Source: Arthrobacter sp. ISL-95
GTDB taxonomy: Bacteria > Actinomycetota > Actinomycetes > Actinomycetales > Micrococcaceae
Direction: 5' to 3'
DNA length: 64,000 nt
Assembly: GCF_018613695.1 (NCBI RefSeq)
Contig: NZ_JAGGPR010000009.1
Coordinates: 168,309 to 232,308, forward strand
Below are positions 28,787 to 36,883 of this stretch, in pieces. Within the stretch, counting starts at the first letter, position 1. Each line of letters begins with the position of its first letter. Below the pieces are notes generated by a model, which saw only the letters and a program-made list of their open reading frames with translations, did not search any database and was not told where the DNA came from. A program made the translations under genes and the position numbers.

Positions 28787-30051
28787 AAATCTCCATGGTC
28801 TCCGAACACGCCAGTCCGTTGGCCGCCTTGGGAGGCGTTGACGCCGGAGGGCAGAACGTCCACGTGGCGGCGCTTTCCTCGGCCCTGGCAGATCGCGGCC
28901 ATCAGGTCACGGTGTACACGCGGCGTGATGACCCCGATCTACCAGGGCGGGTGCGAGTGGGACCGGGACTCACTGTGGTTCACGTGGATGCCGGTCCTGC
29001 CCGCCGCATTCCCAAGGACGATCTCCTGCCATATATGGGCGAGCTCGCCGACGGGATCTGCGAGGATTGGGCCGGTGACCTGCCGGACGTTCTGCACGCC
29101 CACTTCTGGATGTCCGGACTCGCTGCCATCCAAGCGTCCCGCCGGGCAGGAGCGGTTGATCCCGTTCCCGTGGTGCAGACCTTTCACGCCTTGGGCTCGG
29201 TAAAACGCAGGCACCAAGGCGCTGCCGACACCAGCCCACCAGCCCGGGAATGGCTGGAACCGTGGATCGGACGCACCGCCGACTGGGTCATTGCCACCTG
29301 CCCGGACGAGGTCTTCGAACTCAAAGCCCTCGGCATCAGCCGGTCAAAAATCTCCATCGCACCCTGCGGCGTGGATCTCACCTTGTTCCCGGGAACGTCC
29401 GACGCCGAACCCAAGACCCGCACGCACCGGATCCTGAGCGTGGGCCGCCTCGTGCAGCGCAAGGGCGTGGACCTCATTATTCAGGCCCTGCCGCTCCTGG
29501 CAGAGGCGGGCTTCAACGATGTTGAGCTCCTGATTGTGGGCGGTTCCGGGGACGCCCTCAACCTCGAAGAAGATCCCGAAGCGCAGCGCCTCAGAGCCAT
29601 GGCAAAGGAACTCGGGGTGGAGGACAAGATGACCATGCGCGGGCAGGTGCCGCGTGATGCCATGCCGGCCATTTTCCGCAGTGCCGACGCCGTGGTGTGC
29701 ACGCCCTGGTACGAGCCGTTCGGCATAGTGCCCCTGGAAGCCATGGCGTGCGGAGTCCCGGTGGTGGCGGCAGCCGTGGGCGGGCTTAGGGAAACCGTGG
29801 TGGATCAAAAGACGGGGCTGCATGTCCCTCCGCGTGATCCTGAAGCCCTGGCAGAGGCGCTGGGGAAGCTGCTGGCAGATCCGGATCTTCGCGCCGACAT
29901 GGGCCGCGCCGGATCACGCCGGGCGCGCTCCCGCTACTCCTGGGAACGCATCGCAGCGGACACCGAGAAAGCCTACCGGTCCGTTCTGGCAGCCGGATTG
30001 TCCCGGCAAGCCGGCGAACGCTTGGAACCACTGGAAGGAACGGCACTGTGA
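28783..30051 (+). CDS. GT4-family glycosyltransferase
   Basis: 422 residues. The glycogen-synthase/MshA-type N-terminus GGVDAGGQNVHVAALSSALA binds acceptor and phosphate; the C-terminal motif YEPFGIVPLEAMACGVPVVA with the E-x7-E pattern is that of retaining GT4 enzymes. Family members use UDP-, GDP- or ADP-sugars; because ADP-heptose genes flank it, a heptosyl or hexosyl transfer to the same glycan is plausible. It overlaps its neighbours by 4 bp on both sides. Confidence 0.88.
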   Translation: MKISMVSEHASPLAALGGVDAGGQNVHVAALSSALADRGHQVTVYTRRDDPDLPGRVRVGPGLTVVHVDAGPARRIPKDDLLPYMGELADGICEDWAGDLPDVLHAHFWMSGLAAIQASRRAGAVDPVPVVQTFHALGSVKRRHQGAADTSPPAREWLEPWIGRTADWVIATCPDEVFELKALGISRSKISIAPCGVDLTLFPGTSDAEPKTRTHRILSVGRLVQRKGVDLIIQALPLLAEAGFNDVELLIVGGSGDALNLEEDPEAQRLRAMAKELGVEDKMTMRGQVPRDAMPAIFRSADAVVCTPWYEPFGIVPLEAMACGVPVVAAAVGGLRETVVDQKTGLHVPPRDPEALAEALGKLLADPDLRADMGRAGSRRARSRYSWERIAADTEKAYRSVLAAGLSRQAGERLEPLEGTAL

Positions 30052-30782
30052 ACATCAAAGGCACTGTGACTGTGACTATCGCCTCCACCACCCAAACCAC
30101 CGCCCCCTCCACTGCACCCTCCGCGGTTCCGGACAGCCTGCCGGCGCGGTGGGCTCCCGATTTCACCGATCCCAACCACACCGCCGAGGTCACCAAACAC
30201 CTGGACAACGTCCTGCCCGCGTTGGACTCCTTGCGCTCGCAGTCGGGCCTTTTGTCCGAGTGGGGAACCGTGCTGGCCAAACGTCTCTTGTCCGGCCAAC
30301 GCCTGCTGGCCGCAGGCAACGGCGGTTCAGCGGCTGAGGCGCAACACCTCACGGCCGAACTGGTGGGCAGGTTCGATGAGGAGCGCGCACCCTTCTCCGC
30401 GATTTCACTCCACGCAGAGTCCTCCGCCGTGACAGCGCTCTCCAACGACTACGGCTACGAGGAGGTTTTCGCACGCCAAGTCAGGGCCCATGGTCGCTCA
30501 GGTGATGTCCTCCTCCTCCTCTCCACCAGTGGCCGCAGCCCCAACCTGCTCAAAGCCGTGCGTGCAGCCAAGGAACGCGGCATCACCACGTGGGCACTCA
30601 CCGGCGCTGGCCCCAACCCGCTGGCTGACGCCTGCGATCAAGCCATCACCGTTGCGGCCATCTCCGCGAACGCCCAGGAAGGCCACCTCATCGCCATCCA
30701 CGCAGTGTGCCGGGCCTTTGATGCCGAGGTAGCCCGCCGGGCCGGTTCAGGCTCGAACTCCTTCGGAGGCGGGCAGCCATGA
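30048..30782 (+). CDS. gmhA: sedoheptulose 7-phosphate isomerase (SIS domain)
   Basis: 244 residues with a GTG start overlapping the previous stop (GTGA). The SIS core shows AAGNGGSAAEAQHLTAELVGRF and LSTSGRSPNLLKAVRAAKE, the GmhA sequence that converts sedoheptulose 7-phosphate to D-glycero-D-manno-heptose 7-phosphate; a His in LIAIHAVCRAF fits the catalytic position. The first 35 residues are Thr/Pro-rich and extra compared with GmhA (about 195), so a later start remains possible. Confidence 0.87.
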   Translation: MNIKGTVTVTIASTTQTTAPSTAPSAVPDSLPARWAPDFTDPNHTAEVTKHLDNVLPALDSLRSQSGLLSEWGTVLAKRLLSGQRLLAAGNGGSAAEAQHLTAELVGRFDEERAPFSAISLHAESSAVTALSNDYGYEEVFARQVRAHGRSGDVLLLLSTSGRSPNLLKAVRAAKERGITTWALTGAGPNPLADACDQAITVAAISANAQEGHLIAIHAVCRAFDAEVARRAGSGSNSFGGGQP

Positions 30783-32182
30783 GGATCACGGTAGTGGGGG
30801 ACGTCCTCCTGGACGTCGACATCAACGGAGCCGCCACCCGGCTCAGCCCCGACGCGCCCGTGCCGGTGGTGGACGTGGCCGACATCCGGCGTCGTGCGGG
30901 TGGTGCCGGGCTGGTGGCTACCGTGCTTGCGCAGGACGGTCACGACGTCGCACTGGTCACCGCCCTCTCGGACGACGACGGCGCCAGCCACCTCAGGCGC
31001 GCGCTGACCGGCGTGTCTGTGCTTGCCGGAGCCCCGCTCGCCCCGACCCCTACCAAGACCCGTGTGCGAATCGGGACACATCCCATGGTCAGGTTCGATC
31101 AAGGATGCGCACCTGCCCCTGTCCCGTCCACTACGGGAGAGATGCTCGCCGCCATTGCTTCGTCGGACGCCATTGTGGTGGCCGATTACGGCCGGGGAAT
31201 CACCGCAAATACCCAGATCCGCGCCGCGCTCGCCGAGGCCGCCGGACGTGTCCCGGTGGTGTGGGACCCGCATCCTGCCGGTTCCCAACCTGTGGAAGGG
31301 GTCGCCGTCGTGACGCCCAACCTCGCAGAGGCGCTGGCCTCTGCGAAAGCGGGAGGTTTGGAACCCTCCCGCACCGGCGCCGAAGAAGCTGGCCGATACC
31401 TGCTCCAAAAGTGGGGAAGTGGTGCCGTTCTGGTGACCAGAGGTGAAGATGGGGCGCTCCTGCTCTCAGCCGGTGCCACGGCGCAAGGCATCTCCGCACC
31501 CAAGACCAACGTCAGCGATCCCTGCGGAGCCGGCGACCGACTGGCTGGAAGCCTTGCTCTGCACTTGGGCCTGGGGCTTAACCTCGCGCAGGCCGCCACC
31601 AAGGCAGTGGAGGACGCGTCAGCATTCCTCGCAGCGGGCGGAGCAGCATCACTGGCGGTAGAAGGTTCCGATCCCAGTCCCGTCGTAGAACTCAAGGGCC
31701 TGGAACTCGTTGACCCCGGCGACCTGGAACCCGACGGCGTCCGGCTGGCTCACGCCGTGCGGTCCAGGGGCGGCACGGTGGTGGCCACCGGTGGCTGCTT
31801 CGACCTCCTCCATGCAGGCCACGCGCGCACATTGGCCGCCGCGCGCAGTATGGGCGATTGCCTGATCGTATGCCTGAATTCCGATGAATCGGTCAGGCGG
31901 CTCAAAGGCGCACACCGGCCAATCGTCAGCGTGGAAGACCGTGCGGAGTTATTGCTGGCGCTCGAATGCGTTGACGCCGTGGTGGTCTTCGGCGAGGACA
32001 CTCCCGAGGCCTGCCTCAGCGAACTCAGGCCCGATATCTGGGTAAAGGGTGGCGACTACACCCCCGAAGAATTGCCGGAAGCCCGCTTGGTGGCGGGCTG
32101 GGGAGGGCGCTGCGTCACCGTGCCCTTCCATCCGGCACGCTCTACCAGCGGCTTGGCTGCAGCACTGGCCAAGGTCAGCTGA
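30779..32182 (+). CDS. hldE: bifunctional heptose 7-phosphate kinase / heptose 1-phosphate adenylyltransferase, HldE-like copy 1
   Basis: 467 residues. Residues 1-300 are a PfkB-type kinase with the anion-hole motif DPCGAGDRLAG; residues 325-467 are a nucleotidyltransferase with HAGH and VKGGDYTPEE. HldE phosphorylates C1 of heptose 7-phosphate and, after GmhB, adenylates heptose 1-phosphate to ADP-heptose. ATGA overlap with gmhA. A second, longer HldE-like gene lies at 34199. Which copy performs which half-reaction in vivo is unknown. Confidence 0.87.
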   Translation: MRITVVGDVLLDVDINGAATRLSPDAPVPVVDVADIRRRAGGAGLVATVLAQDGHDVALVTALSDDDGASHLRRALTGVSVLAGAPLAPTPTKTRVRIGTHPMVRFDQGCAPAPVPSTTGEMLAAIASSDAIVVADYGRGITANTQIRAALAEAAGRVPVVWDPHPAGSQPVEGVAVVTPNLAEALASAKAGGLEPSRTGAEEAGRYLLQKWGSGAVLVTRGEDGALLLSAGATAQGISAPKTNVSDPCGAGDRLAGSLALHLGLGLNLAQAATKAVEDASAFLAAGGAASLAVEGSDPSPVVELKGLELVDPGDLEPDGVRLAHAVRSRGGTVVATGGCFDLLHAGHARTLAAARSMGDCLIVCLNSDESVRRLKGAHRPIVSVEDRAELLLALECVDAVVVFGEDTPEACLSELRPDIWVKGGDYTPEELPEARLVAGWGGRCVTVPFHPARSTSGLAAALAKVS

Positions 32183-32214
32183 CCACAAGCAAACCATTAA
32201 CCGAGAGGAACAGC

Positions 32215-32910
32215 ATGAACACGCAAACACCCGGCCGCGTCATCGTTACTGGAGGCGGCTCCGGCCTTGGCGCTGCGATCGTGGAAGCCATTCGCGACGC
32301 CGGCGGCACACCCTTCGTCTTTGACCGCGATGTCAGCAACGTGTCCGGTGCCAAGGCTCTGGAAGTGGACGTCTCCAACCGTGAAGCCGTGGAAGCCGCC
32401 GTCAAGGAAGCCGCCGAAAGCCTGGGCGGCCTGGACGGAGTGGTCACAGCTGCTGGCATTGACCGCTGCGGAAAGCTTGGCGACGTCCCGGCGGAGGAAT
32501 GGGAAAAAGTCATTGGAGTGAACCTCCTGGGCACGGTGTCCGTGGTCCGTGCGGCGCTGCCCTATCTGAAGGGATCCCGCGGCCGGGCCATCACCATCGC
32601 CTCCACGCTGGGTCTCCGGGCACTCCCGGATGCCACGGCGTACTGCGCCTCCAAGTTCGGCGTGATCGGCTTCAGCCGGGCCTTGGCCGCAGAAACCGGG
32701 GGAGTCATCGGCGTCACCACCATCATCCCCGGTGGCATGAAGACCCACTTCTTTGACGATCGCGACGAACAGTACAAGCCGCAGGACGATTCCAAGCTCA
32801 ACGATCCCGCCAACGTGGCGCAGGCCGTAGTGTTCGCCCTCTCCCAGCCGTTCGGCAGCGAAGTCCGCGAACTCCTTATTTGCCCCGCAGAAGAAGGCTC
32901 GTGGCCGTAA
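32215..32910 (+). CDS. classical SDR oxidoreductase in the heptose cluster
   Basis: 231 residues. Cofactor loop TGGGSGLGAA, catalytic Ser in IASTLG and YCASK present. It is a classical, not an extended, SDR, so it is unlikely to be the ADP-heptose 6-epimerase HldD; a C-oxidation or reduction of a sugar or lipid is more likely. It follows hldE copy 1 by 32 bp in the same direction. Its 3' end overlaps that of the convergent GT9-C gene by 35 bp. Confidence 0.85.
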   Translation: MNTQTPGRVIVTGGGSGLGAAIVEAIRDAGGTPFVFDRDVSNVSGAKALEVDVSNREAVEAAVKEAAESLGGLDGVVTAAGIDRCGKLGDVPAEEWEKVIGVNLLGTVSVVRAALPYLKGSRGRAITIASTLGLRALPDATAYCASKFGVIGFSRALAAETGGVIGVTTIIPGGMKTHFFDDRDEQYKPQDDSKLNDPANVAQAVVFALSQPFGSEVRELLICPAEEGSWP

Positions 32911-34051
32911 GGTCCAGCACGTCCTGAACAACATCGGCCACGGCGATGCCCTCAATGAGGGTGTCGTCGTGGCCGCAGTGCGGTGCCGTCCATCCAACCT
33001 GGGTGACGTCCGCTCCGCATCGAGGGCACTGCGTAGCCCACGACATCAGGACGCGATGCAGACTCCGCCCTCGCGGCCCCGCATTGAACACGTTCCCCAC
33101 CCAGAAGATCCCCACCGTCGGCGTCCCCAACGCCTGGGCCAAGTGCCGTGGACCGCTGTCGCTGGCGAGCATCACCGTTGCATCCGCCAGGAGCGCAGCC
33201 AGATCCCCGATGTTCAGCTCACCGGCCACGGATCCAACAGCGTTCCTGTCCACCTCAGTCAATTGACGGACCGCCAATTCCGCCACTTCCTGCGCCAAGG
33301 CCTTCTCTGAGCGGTCACCCACGATCAGCACCTGCGCCCCTTCCCGGGCCAATCCCGCCGCGGCTTCAGCAAAGGACGACGCCGGCCATCGCCTCCGGGG
33401 ATCGGTGGCACCCGGGTGGATCACCACCAGCGATGTCCGCTGTGCGTCCCGCATTCCCACGATGTTCTGCTGATGCTCGGGCCTGGGAAGCAGGGGAGGG
33501 GAGATGATGCTCGAAGCCCCGGCGAGGCCAGCCACCTCCAGCCACCGGTCCGGTTCATTCTGGTAATAGACGTAATCAAGGTTCCGCTCCAACGGCTCCG
33601 CATCCTTGGTGCGGGTGCCCACGGTATGCCGCGCACCAAGGCGAAGCAGGAAAGGGTTGGAAAACCGTCCGCCGCCGTGCATCTGAAACGCGACATCGAA
33701 CTCCCTGGCCCTCATCGCCTCGAAGAAGGCCTCCTGCGCCGCAACATCCTCAGCATCGTCCTCAAAGCGCTCGCCGTTGCGGGGACCGTCATGGACACCG
33801 TGCGCCACGGGCAACATCTCGACGTCGTCAACGGGACCTTCCGTTGCGGCCACCACTGCCGCGTGAATGGGCGTGCCCAGGAGGGTGATGGATGCGCCGG
33901 GGTACGCGTTCTTCAAGGCGTAGAGGGCCGGGTAGGTGTAGATCAAGTCGCCCAGTCCACCGCCCCTGAGGGCCACAATCCGCTTGACGTCGCTGAATTT
34001 TTCCAGCACAGGACCCACCCCAGGGCTTGGCGTCGTCAGCGGTTTCTCCAT
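32876..34051 (-). CDS. glycosyltransferase family 9, heptosyltransferase-like with Cys/His cluster (GT9-C)
   Basis: 391 residues. N-terminal IVALRGGGLGDLIYTYPALYAL and the C-terminal VMLASDSGPRHLAQALGTP identify GT9. Near the C-terminus CPRCGAD...HCGHDD has four Cys/His-type ligands that could bind zinc, unusual for the family. The start at 34051 has AAAGGA 8 nt upstream; an ATG at 34096 would add 15 residues. The gene sits head to head with hldE copy 2 and tail to tail with the SDR gene. Confidence 0.85.
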   Translation of the reverse strand: MEKPLTTPSPGVGPVLEKFSDVKRIVALRGGGLGDLIYTYPALYALKNAYPGASITLLGTPIHAAVVAATEGPVDDVEMLPVAHGVHDGPRNGERFEDDAEDVAAQEAFFEAMRAREFDVAFQMHGGGRFSNPFLLRLGARHTVGTRTKDAEPLERNLDYVYYQNEPDRWLEVAGLAGASSIISPPLLPRPEHQQNIVGMRDAQRTSLVVIHPGATDPRRRWPASSFAEAAAGLAREGAQVLIVGDRSEKALAQEVAELAVRQLTEVDRNAVGSVAGELNIGDLAALLADATVMLASDSGPRHLAQALGTPTVGIFWVGNVFNAGPRGRSLHRVLMSWATQCPRCGADVTQVGWTAPHCGHDDTLIEGIAVADVVQDVLDLTATSLLLRGK

Positions 34052-34148
34052 GGGTGATTCCTTTCGCTGGCAAGACGGCGGGCTGGTTCTCCGCACCCGT
34101 TGATCCCGGGCGGAAACTCACGGGTTCGGCGTGTGAAGCCCGCGGCTC

Positions 34149-34198
34149 GGGGTACCTGAGGGGAACAGGAAACTGTAAGCCCAATCGGAAGGTACCCC
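34149..34198 (+). promoter_or_regulatory. leader hairpin covering the ribosome site of hldE copy 2
   Basis: GGGGTACCT (34149-34157) pairs perfectly with AGGTACCCC (34190-34198), whose last base touches the ATG at 34199. The ribosome site GGAAGG (34187-34192) overlaps the right arm, so the hairpin would hide it. Such a structure is a plausible translational switch. Confidence 0.5.
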
Positions 34199-35833
34199 AT
34201 GGCACGCCTATCCAATCAAGACGGCCAGGCCAACCACGAAGGCAAGGCAAATCAAGAGGGCCTGGCAAAACAAGAAGGCCTGGCTGACTGGTTGCCAGGC
34301 CGTTTGGCCGAGGCACGCCCGGTGGTCACGGTCATCGGGGATTCCATCCTGGACGGCTGGTGGGACGGAACCATTGAGCGGTTCTGCCGCGAAGCCCCTG
34401 CCCCGGTGGTCCAGGTGCAGCGCCGGGATTTCGCCCCGGGAGGCGCAGCGAACACGGCGATGAACCTTGCCGCAATGGGGGCTCAGGTGCGTTTTATCTC
34501 ACTGATAGGAGAGGACTCAGGGGGCCGCACGCTCCTTGAGCAGCTCAGGTCCGCGGGGGTGGACGTCTCTCATGTGGTGTCCCATGCGGAGATGACCACC
34601 ACCACCAAGTTTCGCGTGAGCAGCGGCGGGCAGGTGATGCTGCGGTTGGACGACGCCGCCAGTGAAGTTCCCGCTGATGGCCTCCGCTTGATGGCCGCTG
34701 CCATCCCTGACGTCCTCCCCGGCTCCTCTGCCGTGGTCCTCTGCGACTACGGCGCGGGTGCCTTGGAAGGGGCCGTGAGGGACGCCCTACTCGAAAATCT
34801 GGGACCGCAAAGCGAGGGACACCAGACAGGGCGGCCCGGGTCTGACGGCGCAGGGGCCGGCTTCCCGGTGGCTCGGCAGGACACCCTGGTAGTGCTGGAC
34901 GCCCACTACCCGGGACGCTGGGCAAGCCTCCAGCCTGATCTCGCTACCCCGAATGCGCAGGAAGCGGCCAGGCTGCTCGGCACCGAGTTCCCCGGCGGAG
35001 CCGCCAGGTGCCCGTTCGTGGAAGCCCACTCGGACCAGCTCCTGCGCGCCTCAGGTGCGGCCGCCGTCGTCGTGACTTTGGACCGGGAGGGGACGCTGAC
35101 CATCCGGCCCAACAGGGATTCTCAAAAGCCGGCAACCCACCGGACGTGGGCCCGGCCCCAGGCTGAGAAGCAGGCCTCGGGTGCCGGCGATACGTTCGTG
35201 GCGGCGCTGACAATTGCCCGTGCCGCGGGATTGCCGTTGACCACCAGTGTGGATCTGGCCCAAGCTGCCGCTGACGTGGTGGTGCACAGGCCGGGTACCT
35301 CTGTCTGCACTACGGAAGAATTGGCAACGCACCTCCGCGGGTTCGCCGATACGGCGCTGACGGACTCCGAGTTGGCCCGGCAGGTGGAGGAGCATCGCCG
35401 GGAGGGCAAACGGATTGTGCTGACCAACGGGTGCTTCGATGTCCTTCACCGTGGACACACGCGCTACCTCAACCAAGCCAAGCAGCTGGGCGACGTTTTG
35501 GTGGTGGCACTGAACAGCGATTCTTCCGTGCGGAAGCTCAAGGGTCCGGACCGGCCGGTCAACCACGAGGCCGATCGTGCGGCAGTCATTGCCGCGCTGA
35601 GCTGCGTGGACCACGTCACCGTGTTCGATACCCCCACGCCCATACCGCTGATAGATCTTCTGCGGCCGGACGTCTATGCCAAAGGCGGCGACTACACTCC
35701 GGAGATGCTTCAGGAGACTGAGGCGGTGGAACGCTACGGCGGTACGGTGACCATCCTGGATTACGTCCCCGAGCACTCCACTACAGCGGTCCTGGAGCGC
35801 ATCCGTTCCACGGGCGAAGCCCCGCAGGCCTGA
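34199..35833 (+). CDS. hldE: bifunctional heptose 7-phosphate kinase / heptose 1-phosphate adenylyltransferase, HldE-like copy 2
   Basis: 544 residues. Residues 6-29 are four hexapeptide repeats of the form xQ/H-E/D-G-x-A (NQDGQA, NHEGKA, NQEGLA, KQEGLA). The kinase domain follows with GGAANTAMNLAAMG and SGAGDTFVAAL; the adenylyltransferase domain has HRGH and AKGGDYTPEM. It is closer to canonical RfaE than copy 1, and longer than E. coli HldE (477) mainly by the repeat tail and an insert near 200-225. Predicted role as for copy 1. Confidence 0.87.
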   Translation: MARLSNQDGQANHEGKANQEGLAKQEGLADWLPGRLAEARPVVTVIGDSILDGWWDGTIERFCREAPAPVVQVQRRDFAPGGAANTAMNLAAMGAQVRFISLIGEDSGGRTLLEQLRSAGVDVSHVVSHAEMTTTTKFRVSSGGQVMLRLDDAASEVPADGLRLMAAAIPDVLPGSSAVVLCDYGAGALEGAVRDALLENLGPQSEGHQTGRPGSDGAGAGFPVARQDTLVVLDAHYPGRWASLQPDLATPNAQEAARLLGTEFPGGAARCPFVEAHSDQLLRASGAAAVVVTLDREGTLTIRPNRDSQKPATHRTWARPQAEKQASGAGDTFVAALTIARAAGLPLTTSVDLAQAAADVVVHRPGTSVCTTEELATHLRGFADTALTDSELARQVEEHRREGKRIVLTNGCFDVLHRGHTRYLNQAKQLGDVLVVALNSDSSVRKLKGPDRPVNHEADRAAVIAALSCVDHVTVFDTPTPIPLIDLLRPDVYAKGGDYTPEMLQETEAVERYGGTVTILDYVPEHSTTAVLERIRSTGEAPQA

Positions 35834-35843
35834 GGAGACAGCC

Positions 35844-36879
35844 ATGCGCATTGTGATCACAGGTGCAACAGGACACGGCGGCACGGAACTGCTGAAGCGG
35901 CTCCAGCGGGCACGCTCTGAAGAAGGCGCGGACTTGGAGCTGGTGGGCGTCGTCAGGCGGCAACCGGATCAGGACGCCGCTCCGTATCACGGCATGGAGT
36001 GGCACACTCTGGACATCAGCGCCACCGAGGATCAGCCCGCCTTGGAAGCAGCTATGGCAGGAGCTGATGCCGTGGTTCACCTGGCTTGGCTGATCCAGCC
36101 GAACCACAACAGGGAGATGCTTCGCCGGACCAATGTGGCCGGAACAGCCCACGTGCTCGCCGCCGCGCGTAAAGCCGGAGTTGGGCACGTGGTGTGCGCG
36201 TCATCGGTGGGAGCGTATTCGCCGGCTCCCAAAGACCAGCGGACCAAGGAAGGCTGGCCCACCGGCGGCATCCGGAGCTCGCACTACAGCGTGGATAAGG
36301 CGGCACAGGAAAATTCTCCTGGACGGTTTTGCCAAGGAGAACCCGGACATTGTGGTGGCACGGCTCCGTCCCGCGCTGATGTTCAGTGCCGGTGGCGGGA
36401 GCGAGGTTGGCCGCTACTTCCTGGGGCGGGTTCTGCCTCGGCTTGTTCCGCGCAAGCCCTGGCTGCCGCTGCTCGCTATCCCCAAGGAGATGGTGTTCCA
36501 GGCGGCCCACACGGCTGACGTCGCTGATGCCTACTGGCGTGTGCTGGAGCGCAAGGCGGAAGGTGCGTTCAACATCGCCGCCGAGCCGGTCATCGACCCC
36601 AACGCCTTGGCGTGGATTCTTAACGCCCGGCGGGTGATGCCTTTCCCGCTTGCGGTGCTGCGCGCCGTCGTCGAGGTCAGTTGGCGGCTCCGGCTGCAGG
36701 TGACCGACGGCGGGTGGGTGGACATGGCGGCCAACGCACCCATCATGGACACGGCCCGGGCGCACGCCCTATTGGGGTGGGCGCCTAAACATTCCTCGCT
36801 GGAGGCGCTGGCCGAAATGCTGGATGGGATCGGTGCAGGAAAGGGTCGGGAAGCCTCTCCTCCCCTGAAACCGCGGTAG
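35844..36879 (+). pseudogene. NAD-dependent epimerase/dehydratase (extended SDR) gene with a +1 frameshift
   Basis: The first frame (MRIVITGATGHGGTE, ... SSHYSVDKAAQE) encodes a Rossmann fold and the Tyr-x-x-x-Lys active site of an extended SDR. At an A4 run (36310-36313) the frame shifts: deleting one A gives ...AAQEILLDGFAKENPDIVVARLRP... continuing to the stop at 36879 (about 344 residues in all). The two halves together match an actinobacterial NAD-dependent epimerase family rather than HldD. A sequencing error in the A run is possible; as read, the gene is broken. Confidence 0.75.
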
Positions 36880-36883
36880 CCCA

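Noticed and set aside
32215..32910. SDR as ADP-heptose epimerase HldD
   Set aside because: Classical 231-residue SDR, while HldD is an extended SDR of about 310 residues; the motif set does not fit.
26047..35833. GDP-heptose (HddA/HddC) route
   Set aside because: The nucleotidyltransferase halves are of the HxGH type found in HldE, fused to PfkB kinases; no GHMP-type HddA kinase is present.
35051..35884. 277-codon minus-strand frame opposite hldE copy 2
   Set aside because: Falls within a confirmed gene; no family match.
35844..36879. Frameshifted epimerase as HldD
   Set aside because: The rebuilt sequence resembles a general actinobacterial NAD-dependent epimerase family, with a different N-terminal pattern from HldD.
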